Source: Hyphomicrobiales bacterium (GTDB taxonomy: Bacteria; Pseudomonadota; Alphaproteobacteria; Rhizobiales; Xanthobacteraceae). Taken from it: a stretch of DNA of 64,000 nucleotides. This document shows, in pieces, positions 8,780 to 19,259 of the stretch. Both the position numbers and the translations under genes were made by a program. How positions within the stretch are numbered: the stretch's first letter is position 1; each line of letters begins with the position of its first letter. The notes beneath the pieces were generated by a model. The model was given only the letters and a program-made list of their open reading frames with translations. It did no database searches and was not told the origin of the DNA. Location: NCBI GenBank assembly GCA_003169835.1, contig PNAI01000025.1:20826-84825 (forward strand). Reading direction: 5' to 3'.

Positions 8780-10161
8780 ACGGAACGCGTTGGTCTATTC
8801 GCGCTAGCTATGGACGGCTTGCGGGAGCCGCAATTGGGCTATTCGCCGGTGCGGCTGCGTTGGCGAATGAGCCCGAAGCGTTCCGGCTGTCCAACACGCA
8901 GTTCGAAACCGTGGCGTGGTCGGAGATCGACGGCTGGACCACCGATGACACGGCGGCCGCGTTCGCCACCTATCTCAACAGCTGCAAGGTCATGGTGCGC
9001 GGCGTTCCCGCCGGCCGCGAGCGCTCCGATTTTTATGCCGCGCTGCAATCGGTTTGCCGCCGCGCGATCAACGCGCACCCGCGCGATGCCGCGGCTGCGC
9101 GCGCCTTCTTCGAAGCGAATTTCCGTCCCATGCGCATCGCTCCGCTCGGCGAGAGCAACGGATTTCTCACCGGCTATTACGAACCGATCATCGCAGGCTC
9201 GCGCGTTGCGACCGACGAATACAAAGTGCCGATATATCGCACGCCGCCCAATCTCGCGCTGCGCGTGCCGCGCAAGAAAGTCGCGGTGGCAAGCGTGGCC
9301 AAGACCCACTGGCGCCGCTTCGCGCATCGCGCTTCGAACTTCTACTACGACCGTACCGCCATCGAGGAGGGCGCGCTGTCCGGCCGCAATCTCGAAATCT
9401 GCTGGCTGAAGGATCCGACCGATTTGTTTTTCGCGCAGATTCAAGGGTCGGCGCGCATCAAGCTTGCCGACGGCTCAGTGATGCGTCTCAACTACGACAG
9501 CCACAACAGCATGCCCTATACGCCGATTGGCCGCATCCTGATCGAGCGCAATATCGTGCCGAAGGACGAGATGTCGATGGACCGCATCCGCGATTGGATG
9601 CAGGCCAATCCGGAAGAGGGCAAGGAACTGCGCCGCCGCAATAAGTCGTTCGTGTTCTTCCGCGAGACCGGTCTTGCGGACCACGAGGAGCCGACCGGCG
9701 CGCAGGGTATCTCGCTCACGCCCGGTCGCTCGATTGCGACCGATAAAAATATCCATGTCTACGGCACGCCGTTCTTCATCGAAGCCGAGCTTCCGATCGA
9801 AGGCGAAAAGTCGATTACGAAATTTCGGCGCTTGATGGTGTCGCAGGACACCGGCGGTGCGATCCTTGGGCCCGCACGCGCCGACCTCTATTGGGGCGCC
9901 GGTGACGAGCCCGCCCATATTGCCGGGCGCATCCGCCATCCGGGACAGTTCACCATGTTGATCCCGCGCGAGATCGATCCGGTGCTTGCAGCCGCCCGCA
10001 CGCCTCTGCCGCGCCCGCGGCCCATGTTCGCGAAGATCGAAGAAAAGCGGGAAAATACCTCCGAGAAGCCTGCGCAAGAAGAAAAGAAACAAGAGCAAAA
10101 GAAAATCGATCAAAAGAAAAAAGAAGCGAACACCGGGCGCAAGTCCGAGCATACGCAATGA
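8776..10161 (+). CDS. mltA: Membrane-bound lytic murein transglycosylase A
   Basis: A 461-residue exported enzyme that cleaves peptidoglycan glycan strands to 1,6-anhydro-MurNAc ends. It has an N-terminal signal peptide (GRLAGAAIGLFAGAAALA), the MltA domain (GFLTGYYEPIIAGSRV, then LFFAQIQGSARIKLADG) and a 3D domain with the catalytic Asp in SQDTGGAILGPARADLYWG. The C-terminus is an odd Lys/Glu/Gln-rich tail of about 40 residues that may bind the wall or a partner. The ATG at 8776 overlaps the upstream stop; an upstream extension in the same frame lacks support. No lipobox Cys is apparent, so the 'lipoprotein' label of E. coli MltA may not apply. Confidence 0.92.
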   Translation: MNGTRWSIRASYGRLAGAAIGLFAGAAALANEPEAFRLSNTQFETVAWSEIDGWTTDDTAAAFATYLNSCKVMVRGVPAGRERSDFYAALQSVCRRAINAHPRDAAAARAFFEANFRPMRIAPLGESNGFLTGYYEPIIAGSRVATDEYKVPIYRTPPNLALRVPRKKVAVASVAKTHWRRFAHRASNFYYDRTAIEEGALSGRNLEICWLKDPTDLFFAQIQGSARIKLADGSVMRLNYDSHNSMPYTPIGRILIERNIVPKDEMSMDRIRDWMQANPEEGKELRRRNKSFVFFRETGLADHEEPTGAQGISLTPGRSIATDKNIHVYGTPFFIEAELPIEGEKSITKFRRLMVSQDTGGAILGPARADLYWGAGDEPAHIAGRIRHPGQFTMLIPREIDPVLAAARTPLPRPRPMFAKIEEKRENTSEKPAQEEKKQEQKKIDQKKKEANTGRKSEHTQ

Positions 10162-10724
10162 GCAGAGGCGGCCGGGGGCTGCGCGACGAAGAGCGCGAAT
10201 TGTGGACCGGTATTACCCGCTCGATAAAACCGCTTAAGCCGCAAACCCAATCCGAGCCTGAATCCCCGGTTCGCCCGCTACGCAAAGCCGGCATCAAATC
10301 TAAATCCGCGCTCCAGCCCGCGCCTGCTGCCATTGCCGCAACACCGGCAAAACCCGCGAAACCCACAAGCCCGCGACTGCCTGCGCTCGCACCGCTCGGA
10401 CGGCGGGACAAGCAGCGTCTCGCCCGCGGCACCCAATCCATCGACGGACGGCTTGATCTGCACGGGCGCACGCAGACCCAGGCGCATGACGCCTTATTCC
10501 GATTCCTACGTAACGCTCAAAGCCGCGGCGCCAAGAATGTTCTCGTCATCACCGGCAAGGGCGCGCGCGGTTCTGATGGCGAGCGCGGTGTGCTCAAGCG
10601 CCAAGTGCCGCTGTGGTTGGGATTGCCGGAATTGCGCGGCCTGGTCGTCGGCTTCGAACAAGCCCACGTCGGCCACGGTGGGCAGGGCGCGCTCTATGTG
10701 CGTCTGCGCAAATCTAAAGAATAA
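10158..10724 (+). CDS. Smr domain protein
   Basis: A 188-residue protein with a disordered basic, Pro/Ala-rich first half and a C-terminal Smr domain (about residues 97-185: [42 protein letters not shown]). Smr domains act on nucleic acids, commonly as endonucleases, and the DLHG motif is intact. The start overlaps the mltA stop by 4 nt. The 3' end overlaps the convergent hslU by 11 bp. Confidence 0.9.
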   Translation: MSRGGRGLRDEERELWTGITRSIKPLKPQTQSEPESPVRPLRKAGIKSKSALQPAPAAIAATPAKPAKPTSPRLPALAPLGRRDKQRLARGTQSIDGRLDLHGRTQTQAHDALFRFLRNAQSRGAKNVLVITGKGARGSDGERGVLKRQVPLWLGLPELRGLVVGFEQAHVGHGGQGALYVRLRKSKE

Positions 10725-12018
10725 ATCGACTCAAATCCGCGTTCTTGGCGAGATCGCCGACATTTTTGTGCACATATTCCGCATCGACTGTCACTGTCTC
10801 GCCCGCGCGATCGGTGGCGGAAAACGAAATCTCGTCCAGCACGCGCTCCATCACAGTTTGCAAGCGCCGCGCGCCGATATTCTCAATGGCCGAGTTGACC
10901 CCGACGGCGACATCGGCAATCGCATCGATAGCATCTTCCGTGATGTGAAGCGTCACGCCTTCCGTGGCCATCAGCGCGATATATTGCTTGATCAGCGACG
11001 CCTCGGGCTCGGTGAGAATTCGGCGAAGGTCGTCGCGCGTGAGCGGCTTTAACTCCACACGGATCGGTAGCCGCCCCTGCAGCTCCGGCAGCAGGTCCGA
11101 CGGCTTCGAAACATGAAACGCGCCCGATGCGATGAACAAGATATGATCGGTCTTCACCGCGCCGTGTTTGGTGGAAACGGTCGTGCCCTCGATCAGCGGG
11201 AGAAGATCGCGCTGCACGCCCTCGCGCGAGACATCGCCGCCGACGCGGCCGTCGCGCGCGGTGATTTTATCAATCTCATCCAGAAACACGATGCCGTTGT
11301 TCTCGACCGCTTTGATGGCTTCCTGCACGAGTTGCTCTTGATCGAGCAGCTTGTCGGATTCCTCGTTGACCAGAATTTCATGCGACTCGTGCACCGTGAC
11401 GCGCCGTGTCTTGGCGCGCCCGCCGAGTTTGCCGAAAATATCGCCGATATTGATTGCGCCCATCTGCGCGCCCGGCATGCCGGGAATCTCGAACATCGGC
11501 ATCCCGCCGCCCGACGCCTGCACTTCGATTTCGATCTCCTTGTCGTTGAGCTCGCCCGCGCGCAGTTTTTTTCGGAAACTGTCGCGGGTGCTGGCGCTGG
11601 CATTGGCGCCGACCAGCGCATCGACCACGCGCTCCTCGGCCGCGAGCGCGGCGCGCGCCTGCACGTCCTTGCGCTTCTTCTCGCGCATTTGCGCAATCGC
11701 GATTTCGAGCAAGTCGCGCACGATCTGCTCCACGTCGCGGCCGACATAGCCCACCTCCGTGAACTTGGTCGCCTCCACTTTGAGGAATGGCGCGTTGGCG
11801 AGCCGTGCCAGCCGCCGCGAGATCTCAGTCTTTCCCACGCCCGTGGGCCCGATCATCAGGATATTTTTCGGCAACACTTCCTCGCGCAGTTTGTCGTCGA
11901 GCTGCAGCCGCCGCCAGCGGTTGCGCAGCGCGATCGCGACCGCGCGCTTGGCGTCGTTCTGGCCGATGATGAACCGGTCGAGCTCAGAGACGATTTCGCG
12001 GGGGGAAAAGTCGGTCAT
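10714..12018 (-). CDS. hslU: ATP-dependent protease ATPase subunit HslU
   Basis: A 434-residue AAA+ unfoldase that feeds substrates to the HslV peptidase ring. The Walker A motif GPTGVGKT is at residues 57-64, the pore loop GYVGRD at 90-95, and Walker B is IVFLDEIDK. The I-domain lies between, and the C-terminus LSRFIL is the conserved tail that docks into HslV. The frame is open to 12087, but [17 protein letters not shown] at 12018 is the family start. Heat-shock control is usual for this operon. Confidence 0.97.
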   Translation of the reverse strand: MTDFSPREIVSELDRFIIGQNDAKRAVAIALRNRWRRLQLDDKLREEVLPKNILMIGPTGVGKTEISRRLARLANAPFLKVEATKFTEVGYVGRDVEQIVRDLLEIAIAQMREKKRKDVQARAALAAEERVVDALVGANASASTRDSFRKKLRAGELNDKEIEIEVQASGGGMPMFEIPGMPGAQMGAINIGDIFGKLGGRAKTRRVTVHESHEILVNEESDKLLDQEQLVQEAIKAVENNGIVFLDEIDKITARDGRVGGDVSREGVQRDLLPLIEGTTVSTKHGAVKTDHILFIASGAFHVSKPSDLLPELQGRLPIRVELKPLTRDDLRRILTEPEASLIKQYIALMATEGVTLHITEDAIDAIADVAVGVNSAIENIGARRLQTVMERVLDEISFSATDRAGETVTVDAEYVHKNVGDLAKNADLSRFIL

Positions 12019-12046
12019 GCGGTCGCTATATTGGAGGACGCGCGGG

Positions 12047-12631
12047 TTAATGCAATCCCGCACCGGCCTGCCAATGGCGGATGGCATCGAACGGATGGAC
12101 CAGCATGATGACGTTGAGCGTCAGATTGTCGCGAATCCACCACGCCAGCCCCACCTCGATGACCGCAGCGGCGGCAATGACCAGCCAGACCGGAAGCAGG
12201 CTCGCGAGCCCAAATCCGGCAATCATGGCAACATTATCGGAAACCGAGTTGACGATGCTGTCGCCGTAGTAATCGAGCGAGATGGTCCCGGCGCGATAGC
12301 GGTTGATGATGAAATCGGTATTTTCCAGAATTTCCCAGGCGCCCTCTACCGCGATCGCGAGTACGAGCCTTAGAGCCAACGGCGCGCGCGGCAGCACAAG
12401 CCAGGCGGCAAAATAGAATATGAAACCATGCAGCACATGGGAGAAACTGTACCAATCCAAAATGTGCTGGGAATTCTCCGAGCTGTTCACGACGCCGTGC
12501 CACAGCTTGATCGTCCCGCAGATACACATAGGTACGCGGCCCATGGCCAACAGCACGAGCGCTTGCGCAACGATCAGCGCCAGCCCGGCCAGCAAATAAT
12601 TCCGCAAGGGCACGCGGACGAGCGCGCTCAC
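12047..12631 (-). CDS. DUF2585 (UPF0314) membrane protein between hslV and hslU
   Basis: A 194-residue integral membrane protein with about five hydrophobic segments and a conserved middle: [35 protein letters not shown] and [14 protein letters not shown]. This pattern identifies the DUF2585 family, whose function is unknown. It starts at GTG 12631, overlapping the hslV stop (GTGA), and ends 28 nt before hslU, so it is embedded in the hslVU protease operon. The conserved Glu, Asp, His and Tyr residues within membrane-associated motifs hint at enzymatic activity, but no reaction can be named. Confidence 0.88.
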   Translation of the reverse strand: MSALVRVPLRNYLLAGLALIVAQALVLLAMGRVPMCICGTIKLWHGVVNSSENSQHILDWYSFSHVLHGFIFYFAAWLVLPRAPLALRLVLAIAVEGAWEILENTDFIINRYRAGTISLDYYGDSIVNSVSDNVAMIAGFGLASLLPVWLVIAAAAVIEVGLAWWIRDNLTLNVIMLVHPFDAIRHWQAGAGLH

Positions 12632-13179
12632 GTCTTGAGCGACTCGATGGTGATGTTGCGGTTGGTGTAGACGCAAATATCCGCCGCGATATCGAGCGAC
12701 TTGCGGACGATGGCTTCCGCGTCCAGTGGTCCGTCGGCAAGCGCGCGCGCAGCGGCGAGCGCATAGTTGCCGCCCGAGCCGATGCCCATGACGCCCGCTT
12801 CGGGCTCGAGCACGTCGCCGGTGCCCGTCAGCACAAGCGAGACCTCCTTGTCGGCGACGATCATCATGGCTTCGAGCCGGCGCAGATAGCGATCGGTGCG
12901 CCAGTCCTTGGCAAGCTCGACCGCAGCGCGCGTGAGTTGCCCGGGATATTGCTCGATCTTGGCCTCCAGTCGCTCGAACAGGGTGAAGGCGTCGGCTGTG
13001 GCGCCGGCGAAGCCGCCGATCACGTCGCCCTTGCCCAGCCGGCGCACCTTCTTGGCATTTGATTTGACGACCGTCTGACCGATGGTCACCTGCCCGTCGC
13101 CGCCGATCACCACCAGCCCGCCTTTGCGGACGGTCAGGATCGTCGTGCCGTGCCAAAGTTCGCCTTGAGCGCTTTGCAT
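12628..13179 (-). CDS. hslV: ATP-dependent protease peptidase subunit HslV
   Basis: A 183-residue threonine peptidase, homologous to the proteasome beta subunit, that forms a double hexamer with HslU caps. The catalytic Thr is at residue 12 in [12 protein letters not shown], exposed by removal of the N-terminal segment. [18 protein letters not shown] and [16 protein letters not shown] are further family signatures. The C-terminus NITIESLKT is normal. It heads the leftward hslV-DUF2585-hslU operon. The 125-bp upstream gap shared with hisB carries only a poor heat-shock-like match, so I do not call a promoter. Confidence 0.97.
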   Translation of the reverse strand: MQSAQGELWHGTTILTVRKGGLVVIGGDGQVTIGQTVVKSNAKKVRRLGKGDVIGGFAGATADAFTLFERLEAKIEQYPGQLTRAAVELAKDWRTDRYLRRLEAMMIVADKEVSLVLTGTGDVLEPEAGVMGIGSGGNYALAAARALADGPLDAEAIVRKSLDIAADICVYTNRNITIESLKT

Positions 13180-13304
13180 GCGTTTTGGTCCTTCGCGATC
13201 GGCAAAATTTAGGGATCGCTCAGCCTAATTGCAAACTTCGAGAGTGGCGAAGCCCGCCAACCCCTGTTAAAAGTGCCCTCGTTCAAACCGAGAGAAGGTT
13301 CTAA

Positions 13305-13982
13305 ATGGCCCGCGGCCGCAAACGCATCGCGAAAGGTTCCAATCGAACGCCTGCGAAATCGCGCAAGGTTTTGGCGCGCAAATCCTTGTCGCGAGTGGCG
13401 TCAGTCAAGCGCATCACCAAGGAAACCGCCATCGAAGTCGCAGTTGACCTCGATGGCAAGGGCCGCTCGTCGATTTCGACCGGCATCGGATTCCTCGACC
13501 ATATGCTCGATCTGCTCGCGCGCCATTCGCGGATCGACATCACGGTCGCGGCCAAGGGTGATCTGCACATCGACCACCACCACACCACCGAGGACGTCGG
13601 CATCGCGCTCGGCCAGGCGGTCAAGCAGGCGCTCGGCGATATGAAGGGAATTACGCGTTACGCGGACGTGCATGTACCGATGGACGAGGCGCTCACCCGT
13701 GCGGCGATCGACATATCCGGCCGGCCGTTTCTAGTGTTCAAGGCGACGTTCATCCGCGACAAGGTCGGCGCCTTCGACACCGAACTGGTGCAGGAATGGT
13801 TTCAGGCTTTCGCCATGAACTCAGGTATGACGCTGCATGTCGAAACGCTTTACGGCACCAACGACCATCATATTGCCGAATCTTGTTTCAAGGCTCTTGC
13901 GCGCGCATTGCGCGCGGCCTTGAGTATCGATCCGCGCGCCGCCGGCGAAGTGCCTTCGACCAAGGGCACGCTGGGCGGGTAG
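13305..13982 (+). CDS. hisB: Imidazoleglycerol-phosphate dehydratase
   Basis: A 225-residue Mn-dependent dehydratase for the sixth step of histidine synthesis. The signatures are [34 protein letters not shown] and [19 protein letters not shown], with all metal-binding His and Glu residues present. It is monofunctional. It carries an extra N-terminal segment of about 30 residues, very basic ([20 protein letters not shown]), before the usual family start near [14 protein letters not shown] upstream of 13305 supports the long form; a GTG at about 13396 would give the short one. It heads the his cluster. Confidence 0.95.
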   Translation: MARGRKRIAKGSNRTPAKSRKVLARKSLSRVASVKRITKETAIEVAVDLDGKGRSSISTGIGFLDHMLDLLARHSRIDITVAAKGDLHIDHHHTTEDVGIALGQAVKQALGDMKGITRYADVHVPMDEALTRAAIDISGRPFLVFKATFIRDKVGAFDTELVQEWFQAFAMNSGMTLHVETLYGTNDHHIAESCFKALARALRAALSIDPRAAGEVPSTKGTLGG

Positions 13983-14020
13983 TCAAATAAAAGTCGGCCG
14001 ACAAAGGCCAGAGAACGGAC

Positions 14021-14530
14021 ATGACGATCTACACTGTGCACGCGCCGCCGCCCAAGGCGGACGACATTGCGCTCGATCCGGAGCGCTTCGAATTCATCCG
14101 CGACGGCTTCGGCTTCTGGGCCTTCGTGTTCGCGCCGCTTTGGATGCTGTGGCGTAGGCTTTGGCTCGTGCTGTTGTTCTACGTTGCTATCGTTGCGGTG
14201 CTCGAGGGTGCGCTGTGGTTCATCAGAGCGACCCCCACGACGCGCGGCGCCGTCGTATTGCTGATCTCGCTTCTGGTCGGGTTCGAAGCGGCGACCTTGC
14301 GCCGCTGGAAACTTCAACGCAAAGGCTGGCGTCAGCTCGGCGTCGTGGCTGGCGACAACTATGAAGCCGCCGAGCGGCGCTTCTTCGACACCTGGGTAGC
14401 GCATATGCCGGGCGCCCAAGCGCCGGTCGCCCCGCCGACAAATTCCCCGAACATGTCGCCGAACATGCGCGTGCCACAGGACACCTCCGACATCATCGGC
14501 CTGTTCCCCGAGCCCCAATCGCGTCAATGA
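14021..14530 (+). CDS. DUF2628 membrane protein in the his operon
   Basis: A 169-residue protein of the DUF2628 family. After [11 protein letters not shown] comes a conserved region [20 protein letters not shown], then two or three membrane helices, a basic stretch ([14 protein letters not shown]) and a Pro/Asn-rich C-terminal tail that includes a short repeat (NSPNMSPNM). Its function is unknown. Its stop overlaps hisH (ATGA at 14527), so it is co-translated inside the histidine operon, as in related Hyphomicrobiales, although no role in histidine synthesis is known. Confidence 0.85.
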   Translation: MTIYTVHAPPPKADDIALDPERFEFIRDGFGFWAFVFAPLWMLWRRLWLVLLFYVAIVAVLEGALWFIRATPTTRGAVVLLISLLVGFEAATLRRWKLQRKGWRQLGVVAGDNYEAAERRFFDTWVAHMPGAQAPVAPPTNSPNMSPNMRVPQDTSDIIGLFPEPQSRQ

Positions 14531-15177
14531 GTGTTGCAATCGTCGATTACGGTTCGGGCAATCTGCACTCGGCAGCCAAGGCCTTCGAGCGCGCCGCCCG
14601 CGAGAGCGGACACGATCAGCCGATCGTGGTCACGCGCGATCCCGATGTTGTCCGCAGAGCCGACCGCGTGGTGCTGCCCGGCGTCGGTGCTTTCGCCGAA
14701 TGCCGCCGCGGCCTCGACAATGTTCCGGGCATGGTTGCGGCCTTGAAAGAAACCGTACGCGACAACGGCCGGCCTTTCCTCGGCATCTGCGTGGGCATGC
14801 AGCTCATGGCCGAGCGCGGCCGCGAGTACCAGGTGACGGAGGGCTTGGGCTGGATACGTGGCGAAGTCGACAAGATCACGCCCGACAGTCATAAGCTGAA
14901 AATCCCGCACATGGGCTGGAACACGCTGCATGTGCTCAACGCCCACCCGTTACTCGAGGGCATCCCGCTTGGACCTGATGGTCTGCATGCCTATTTTGTG
15001 CACTCCTATCACCTTAAAGCCGCCGATCGCTCCGACCTCATGGCGCAGACCGAATACGGCGGCCCGGTGACCGCGATCGTTGCGCACGGCACGGCGGTAG
15101 GGACGCAGTTTCACCCGGAGAAAAGCCAGCACCTGGGCCTTGCGTTGATCGCAAATTTTCTCAAATGGAAGCCGTAA
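14527..15177 (+). CDS. hisH: Imidazole glycerol phosphate synthase, glutamine amidotransferase subunit
   Basis: A 216-residue class-I glutaminase that supplies ammonia to HisF. The nucleophile Cys is in [12 protein letters not shown], and the His-Glu of the triad is in TQFHPEKSQ. The N-terminus [13 protein letters not shown] is diagnostic. It is coupled to the upstream DUF2628 gene by a 4-nt overlap. HisA, HisF and HisE follow in the same direction, giving the pathway steps together. Confidence 0.96.
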   Translation: MSVAIVDYGSGNLHSAAKAFERAARESGHDQPIVVTRDPDVVRRADRVVLPGVGAFAECRRGLDNVPGMVAALKETVRDNGRPFLGICVGMQLMAERGREYQVTEGLGWIRGEVDKITPDSHKLKIPHMGWNTLHVLNAHPLLEGIPLGPDGLHAYFVHSYHLKAADRSDLMAQTEYGGPVTAIVAHGTAVGTQFHPEKSQHLGLALIANFLKWKP

Positions 15178-15242
15178 GTTTGGGCACGCAATCGTGGCCC
15201 ATTGACCGATAGAATGGTTGCTAGGCCAGTGGCCGACGTAAC

Positions 15243-15998
15243 GTGAGCGAGACCCGCGTGATTCTCTTTCCCGCCATCGATCTCAAGGACGGCCTGTGCG
15301 TCCGCCTCCAGCAGGGCGACATGGCGCGCGCAACCGTGTTCAGCCGCGACCCGGCGGCACAGGCGCACGCCTTTGAGCGAGAAGGATTTCGCCATCTCCA
15401 CATCGTCGACCTCGATGGTGCATTTGCCGGCAAGCCGATGAATGTGACTGCGGTCGAGCGCATTTTGGAGACGGTCGGTCTGTGCGTGCAGCTCGGCGGC
15501 GGCATCCGCAGCATGGCGACCATCGAAGGCTGGCTGGAGAAGGGCGTCAATCGCGTCATCATCGGCACAGCGGCCGTGCGCGATCCTGCTCTGGTGACGG
15601 AAGCCGCGCGAAAATTCCCCAAGCGCGTTGCCGTCGGCCTCGATGCGCGCGACGGCAAGGTCGCGGTTGAAGGCTGGGCCGAGACTTCAGAGCTCACCGC
15701 GCTCGACATCGCGCGCCGCTTCGAGGACGCCGGCGTTGCTGCGATCATCTACACTGACGTTGCGCGCGACGGCATGCTCAAGGGTCTCAACCTCGACGCT
15801 ACCATCGCGCTCGCCGAAGCCATCTCGATTCCGGTGATCGCGTCCGGCGGACTTGCCTCGATTGAGGACGTGAAGCGCCTGATCGAACCGCGCGCGAAAA
15901 AACTCGAAGGCGCCATCGCCGGCCGCGCGCTCTACGATGGACGTCTCGATCCGGCCGAAGCGCTGAAAATGATTCGCGACGCACGCGCGAAGAAGTGA
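15243..15998 (+). CDS. hisA: ProFAR isomerase (HisA)
   Basis: A 251-residue TIM-barrel isomerase that opens the ribose of ProFAR to PRFAR in histidine synthesis. The catalytic Asp is in FPAIDLKDG, the second acid is in [10 protein letters not shown], and the phosphate-binding glycines are in VQLGGGIRS and IASGGLAS. It starts at GTG 15243, or more likely from family alignments at GTG 15258 (giving [12 protein letters not shown]); neither has a strong ribosome site. The gap to hisH is 65 bp, and hisF follows 6 bp later. Confidence 0.95.
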   Translation: MSETRVILFPAIDLKDGLCVRLQQGDMARATVFSRDPAAQAHAFEREGFRHLHIVDLDGAFAGKPMNVTAVERILETVGLCVQLGGGIRSMATIEGWLEKGVNRVIIGTAAVRDPALVTEAARKFPKRVAVGLDARDGKVAVEGWAETSELTALDIARRFEDAGVAAIIYTDVARDGMLKGLNLDATIALAEAISIPVIASGGLASIEDVKRLIEPRAKKLEGAIAGRALYDGRLDPAEALKMIRDARAKK

Positions 15999-16004
15999 GC
16001 TGCG

Positions 16005-16781
16005 ATGTTCAAGGTCCGCGTCATCCCTTGTCTCGATGTGAAGGACGGCCGCGTCGTTAAGGGCGTCAACTTCGTCAATCTGCGCGACGCCGGCGATCCG
16101 GTCGAGGCTGCTATCGCGTATGACGCCGCTGGCGCCGACGAGCTGACATTCCTCGACATCACCGCGAGCCACGAAAACCGTGACATTATTCTTGACGTTG
16201 TGCGCCGCACGGCGGAAGCTTGTTTCATGCCGCTCACCGTCGGCGGCGGCGTGCGCACGGTGGACGATATCCGAAAATTACTCTCTTCCGGCGCCGACAA
16301 GGTCTCGATCAACACGGCGGCCGTTGCCAAACGCGCCTTCGTGCAGGAAGCGGCGGAGAAATTCGGCGATCAATGCATCGTGGTCGCGATCGACGCCAAG
16401 AAAGTATCCAAGCCGGGCGCGGCCGATCGGTGGGAAATCTTCACCCATGGCGGCCGCAATCCTACCGGGCTTGAAGCGGTCGCCTACGCCAAGGAAGTCG
16501 TGGCGCTGGGTGCCGGCGAAATCCTGCTCACCTCCATGGACCGCGACGGCACCAAGCAGGGCTTCGACCTTGGGTTGACGCGCGCGGTGGCGGATGCGGT
16601 GTCGGTGCCGGTGATCGCCTCAGGCGGCGTCGGCACGCTTGAGCACATGGTCGAAGGCATCCGCGAGGGCCATGCCACGGCGGTGCTGGCGGCCTCGATC
16701 TTTCATTTCGGCGAGCACAGCGTGCGGGAGGCAAAGCTTTTCATGGCCCGCGCCGGCCTGCCCATGCGGCTCGATCCATAA
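16005..16781 (+). CDS. hisF: Imidazole glycerol phosphate synthase, cyclase subunit
   Basis: A 258-residue TIM barrel that condenses PRFAR with ammonia from HisH to give IGP and AICAR. Catalytic D11 is in [10 protein letters not shown], and the second Asp is in [11 protein letters not shown]. Phosphate-binding motifs are LTVGGGVRT and VIASGGVG. It follows hisA by 6 bp and is certainly cotranscribed. Confidence 0.97.
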   Translation: MFKVRVIPCLDVKDGRVVKGVNFVNLRDAGDPVEAAIAYDAAGADELTFLDITASHENRDIILDVVRRTAEACFMPLTVGGGVRTVDDIRKLLSSGADKVSINTAAVAKRAFVQEAAEKFGDQCIVVAIDAKKVSKPGAADRWEIFTHGGRNPTGLEAVAYAKEVVALGAGEILLTSMDRDGTKQGFDLGLTRAVADAVSVPVIASGGVGTLEHMVEGIREGHATAVLAASIFHFGEHSVREAKLFMARAGLPMRLDP

Positions 16782-16867
16782 TTTTCCTCCCCGGCGGCGG
16801 GAAAGAGGTGTTATGGGGAACGCGGCCATGAAGAGAGGGCCAAGAAACTAGCCATGAATAACAAGCC

Positions 16868-17191
16868 ATGAGCAAGTTCACGCTTGTCGATTTGGAAAAC
16901 CGGATCAAGGAGCGCGCTGCCGCCAGCGCCGAGGAATCCTATACCCGCAAATTGCTCGACCGCGGTGTTGCCCAATGCGCCAAGAAATTCGGCGAAGAGG
17001 CGGTAGAAGCCGTGCTCGCCGCCGTTGCCGAGGACCGCGAGCGGGTGATCGCTGAGAGCGCGGACGTGCTTTATCATCTGCTCGTCGTGCTGCATGCGCG
17101 CGGCGTCACGCTTGCCGAAGTCGAGGCGACGCTTGGCGCGCGCAGCACAAAATCCGGGCTTGCGGAGAAGGCCTCGCGTCCGCCCAAATAA
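16868..17191 (+). CDS. hisE: Phosphoribosyl-ATP pyrophosphatase
   Basis: A 107-residue all-alpha NTP pyrophosphohydrolase for the second step of histidine synthesis. The metal-binding motif KKFGEEAVEAVLAA and ESADVLYHLLVVL carry the conserved Glu and Asp residues. It is monofunctional, not fused to HisI. The 86-bp gap after hisF has no other coding potential. Confidence 0.95.
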   Translation: MSKFTLVDLENRIKERAAASAEESYTRKLLDRGVAQCAKKFGEEAVEAVLAAVAEDRERVIAESADVLYHLLVVLHARGVTLAEVEATLGARSTKSGLAEKASRPPK

Positions 17192-17224
17192 GCGCCACCC
17201 TAATCGTCGACGACGGAACATCGC

Positions 17225-18178
17225 ATGGAGCAGCGCACCGACGACGGACTTTCGCCCTACCGCATCTATACGCGTGCGCAATGGGCGGCGTTGCGCGACG
17301 ACACGCCGATGACGCTCACGTCGGTCGAAGTCGCGCAGATGCGTTCGGTGCACGATCGGCTCGACATGGCCGAAGTCGAAGAAATTTATCTGCCGCTCTC
17401 CCGCTTACTCTCGCTCTACGTCGCGGCGACCCAGCGGCTGCACCGCGCACAACAACGCTTCCTCGGCACCGAGGACGCGAAAGTACCCTACATCATCGGC
17501 GTTGCAGGCTCCGTCGCGGTCGGCAAATCCACCACGGCGCGCGTGCTCCAGGCGCTGCTCGCGCGTTGGCCCAACGTACCCAAGGTCGATCTCATCACCA
17601 CCGACGGATTTTTGTTTCCCAACGCCGTGCTCGAGCGCGAACAGCTCATGGAGAAGAAGGGATTCCCCGAGAGCTACGACCTGCCTGCGCTGTTGCGCTT
17701 TCTCTCCGACATCAAAGCCGGGCGGCGGCCGGTGCGCGCGCCGATCTATTCGCACTTGATCTATGACGTGATGCCGAACGAAACCATCGAGATCGACCGC
17801 CCCGAGATTTTAATCGTCGAAGGCTTGAACGTGCTGCAGACCGGCCGGCTCCCGAAAGAGGGCAAAGCCATTCCCTTCGTCTCGGATTTCTTCGATTTTT
17901 CGGTCTATCTCGATGCCGACGAGGAAGTGCTCAAGAACTGGTACGTCAATCGTTTCCTTGCCTTGCGCGGCACGGCGTTCGCCAATCCGAAATCATACTT
18001 CCATCGCTATTCGCGCCTGTCTGACGCCGAGGCAAGCGCGACCGCAACCTCGATCTGGTCGCGCATCAATCTCGTCAATCTGCACGAAAATATCCTGCCC
18101 ACCCGTCAGCGCGCCGATCTCATCCTCAAGAAAGGCGCAAGCCATCTGGTGGAAGATGTCGCCCTGCGCCGGTTGTAA
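17225..18178 (+). CDS. coaA: Type I pantothenate kinase
   Basis: A 317-residue kinase for the first, regulated step of CoA synthesis. The P-loop GSVAVGKST is at residues 95-103, followed by [11 protein letters not shown] and the PanK signature [26 protein letters not shown] is also typical. It sits directly after hisE, as in other Hyphomicrobiales, and together with coaE gives this window two CoA-pathway genes. It is convergent with the acyltransferase gene 15 bp away. Confidence 0.96.
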   Translation: MEQRTDDGLSPYRIYTRAQWAALRDDTPMTLTSVEVAQMRSVHDRLDMAEVEEIYLPLSRLLSLYVAATQRLHRAQQRFLGTEDAKVPYIIGVAGSVAVGKSTTARVLQALLARWPNVPKVDLITTDGFLFPNAVLEREQLMEKKGFPESYDLPALLRFLSDIKAGRRPVRAPIYSHLIYDVMPNETIEIDRPEILIVEGLNVLQTGRLPKEGKAIPFVSDFFDFSVYLDADEEVLKNWYVNRFLALRGTAFANPKSYFHRYSRLSDAEASATATSIWSRINLVNLHENILPTRQRADLILKKGASHLVEDVALRRL

Positions 18179-18193
18179 GAACGCCGCTTCGCC

Positions 18194-19129
18194 TTATACG
18201 GTCGGAATGAAATGCGCGTGGTAGCGCCGGCTGATGGACGCGACCGGAAGCACGATCAGCACGTCCGTCGTTCCGAATTGATAATCGAGTACGGCGCCAT
18301 CGCCGATATACGCCCCTAGCCGCAGATAGCCTTTGATCAGCGGCGGCAGTGCGCGCAAGGCCGCTTTCTGGTCGATCGCGTTCTTCGGCATCCGGTTCAT
18401 TTCGACATAGCGATGCGGCAGCGCGGTGGTGCGCCACTCTTCCGGCGCGCGCGCGAAATGATGCAGGAACGACAGCAGCATTTTCAGACGATCCGGATCG
18501 GTACCATCGAGACTGGCGCAGCCGATCATCACATCCGGCCGCGTCCGCGACACATACGCGCCGATGCCGTGCCACAAAAGCTCCAGCGTGCGCTTGTTGC
18601 GATAGGGTTCCAATACGCATGAGCGGCCTAGCTCGAGAAATTTCATTTTCTCATGGCGCGCGCACAATCCGCGGATATCGAACTCGCTCGCGCTGTAGAA
18701 ACCGCCGTGCGGTTCCGCCACTTCCTGCCGCAACAGCCGGTAGGTGCCGACCACGGCCGGCGCGCGTCGCAGCCGGCTTTTCATCTGTGGGGCATGATCG
18801 ATGACCAGCAGATGATCGCACAGCGGATCGAACGCATCGACGTCGCGCCGCGCGAGTTTCGTCGCCGCATCCGCAATCGCGCCGCCTTCCTTGTAGAAAA
18901 TCCGATAGCGCAACTTTTGCGCCTGCCGCACTTCGGCGGCCTTCTGCGCGAGCCGCACTTCAAGCGAGCCCATCCATCCCAGCGTCTGCGGATGCTCGTT
19001 CCGCCGCTCGTGGATCACCCGGCCGCTATAGGCCCGCAACGTCGGCAACAGCCCGGCAACGGCCGCCGGAGTTGCCCAAAAACTATCGAGCAGACGCCGA
19101 GGCAACGTCGTGTGAGCGCGGCTAAGCAT
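18194..19129 (-). CDS. OlsB-like N-acyltransferase (GNAT fold)
   Basis: A 311-residue protein of the GNAT/autoinducer-synthase-like family to which OlsB belongs. OlsB N-acylates ornithine with 3-hydroxyacyl-ACP to make lyso-ornithine lipid. Supporting stretches are QAQKLRYRIFYKEGGAIAD, AFDPLCDHLLVID, VVGTYRLLRQ, FLELGRSCVLEPYRNKRTL and GCASLDGTDPD. No olsA acyltransferase is adjacent, so the substrate is not certain. A TTG at 19165 would add 12 residues; the ATG at 19129 is preferred. With pmtA in the same window it points to non-standard membrane lipids. Confidence 0.78.
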   Translation of the reverse strand: MLSRAHTTLPRRLLDSFWATPAAVAGLLPTLRAYSGRVIHERRNEHPQTLGWMGSLEVRLAQKAAEVRQAQKLRYRIFYKEGGAIADAATKLARRDVDAFDPLCDHLLVIDHAPQMKSRLRRAPAVVGTYRLLRQEVAEPHGGFYSASEFDIRGLCARHEKMKFLELGRSCVLEPYRNKRTLELLWHGIGAYVSRTRPDVMIGCASLDGTDPDRLKMLLSFLHHFARAPEEWRTTALPHRYVEMNRMPKNAIDQKAALRALPPLIKGYLRLGAYIGDGAVLDYQFGTTDVLIVLPVASISRRYHAHFIPTV

Positions 19130-19259
19130 GTTCGATTGGTCCCCTTGTCGCGCCGTCGCTTTCAATCAGCGAAATTGGAATGATTCGGCCATACCCCGAT
19201 GGCAATCCATAGAGCATGACCCTGGCGCAGAATTATGACAATGGGGTGGAGACCGCCAA

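Noticed and set aside
13180..13304. Heat-shock promoter before hslV
   Set aside because: Best match has TTTG instead of CTTG and a mismatch in the -10, so it is not above chance.
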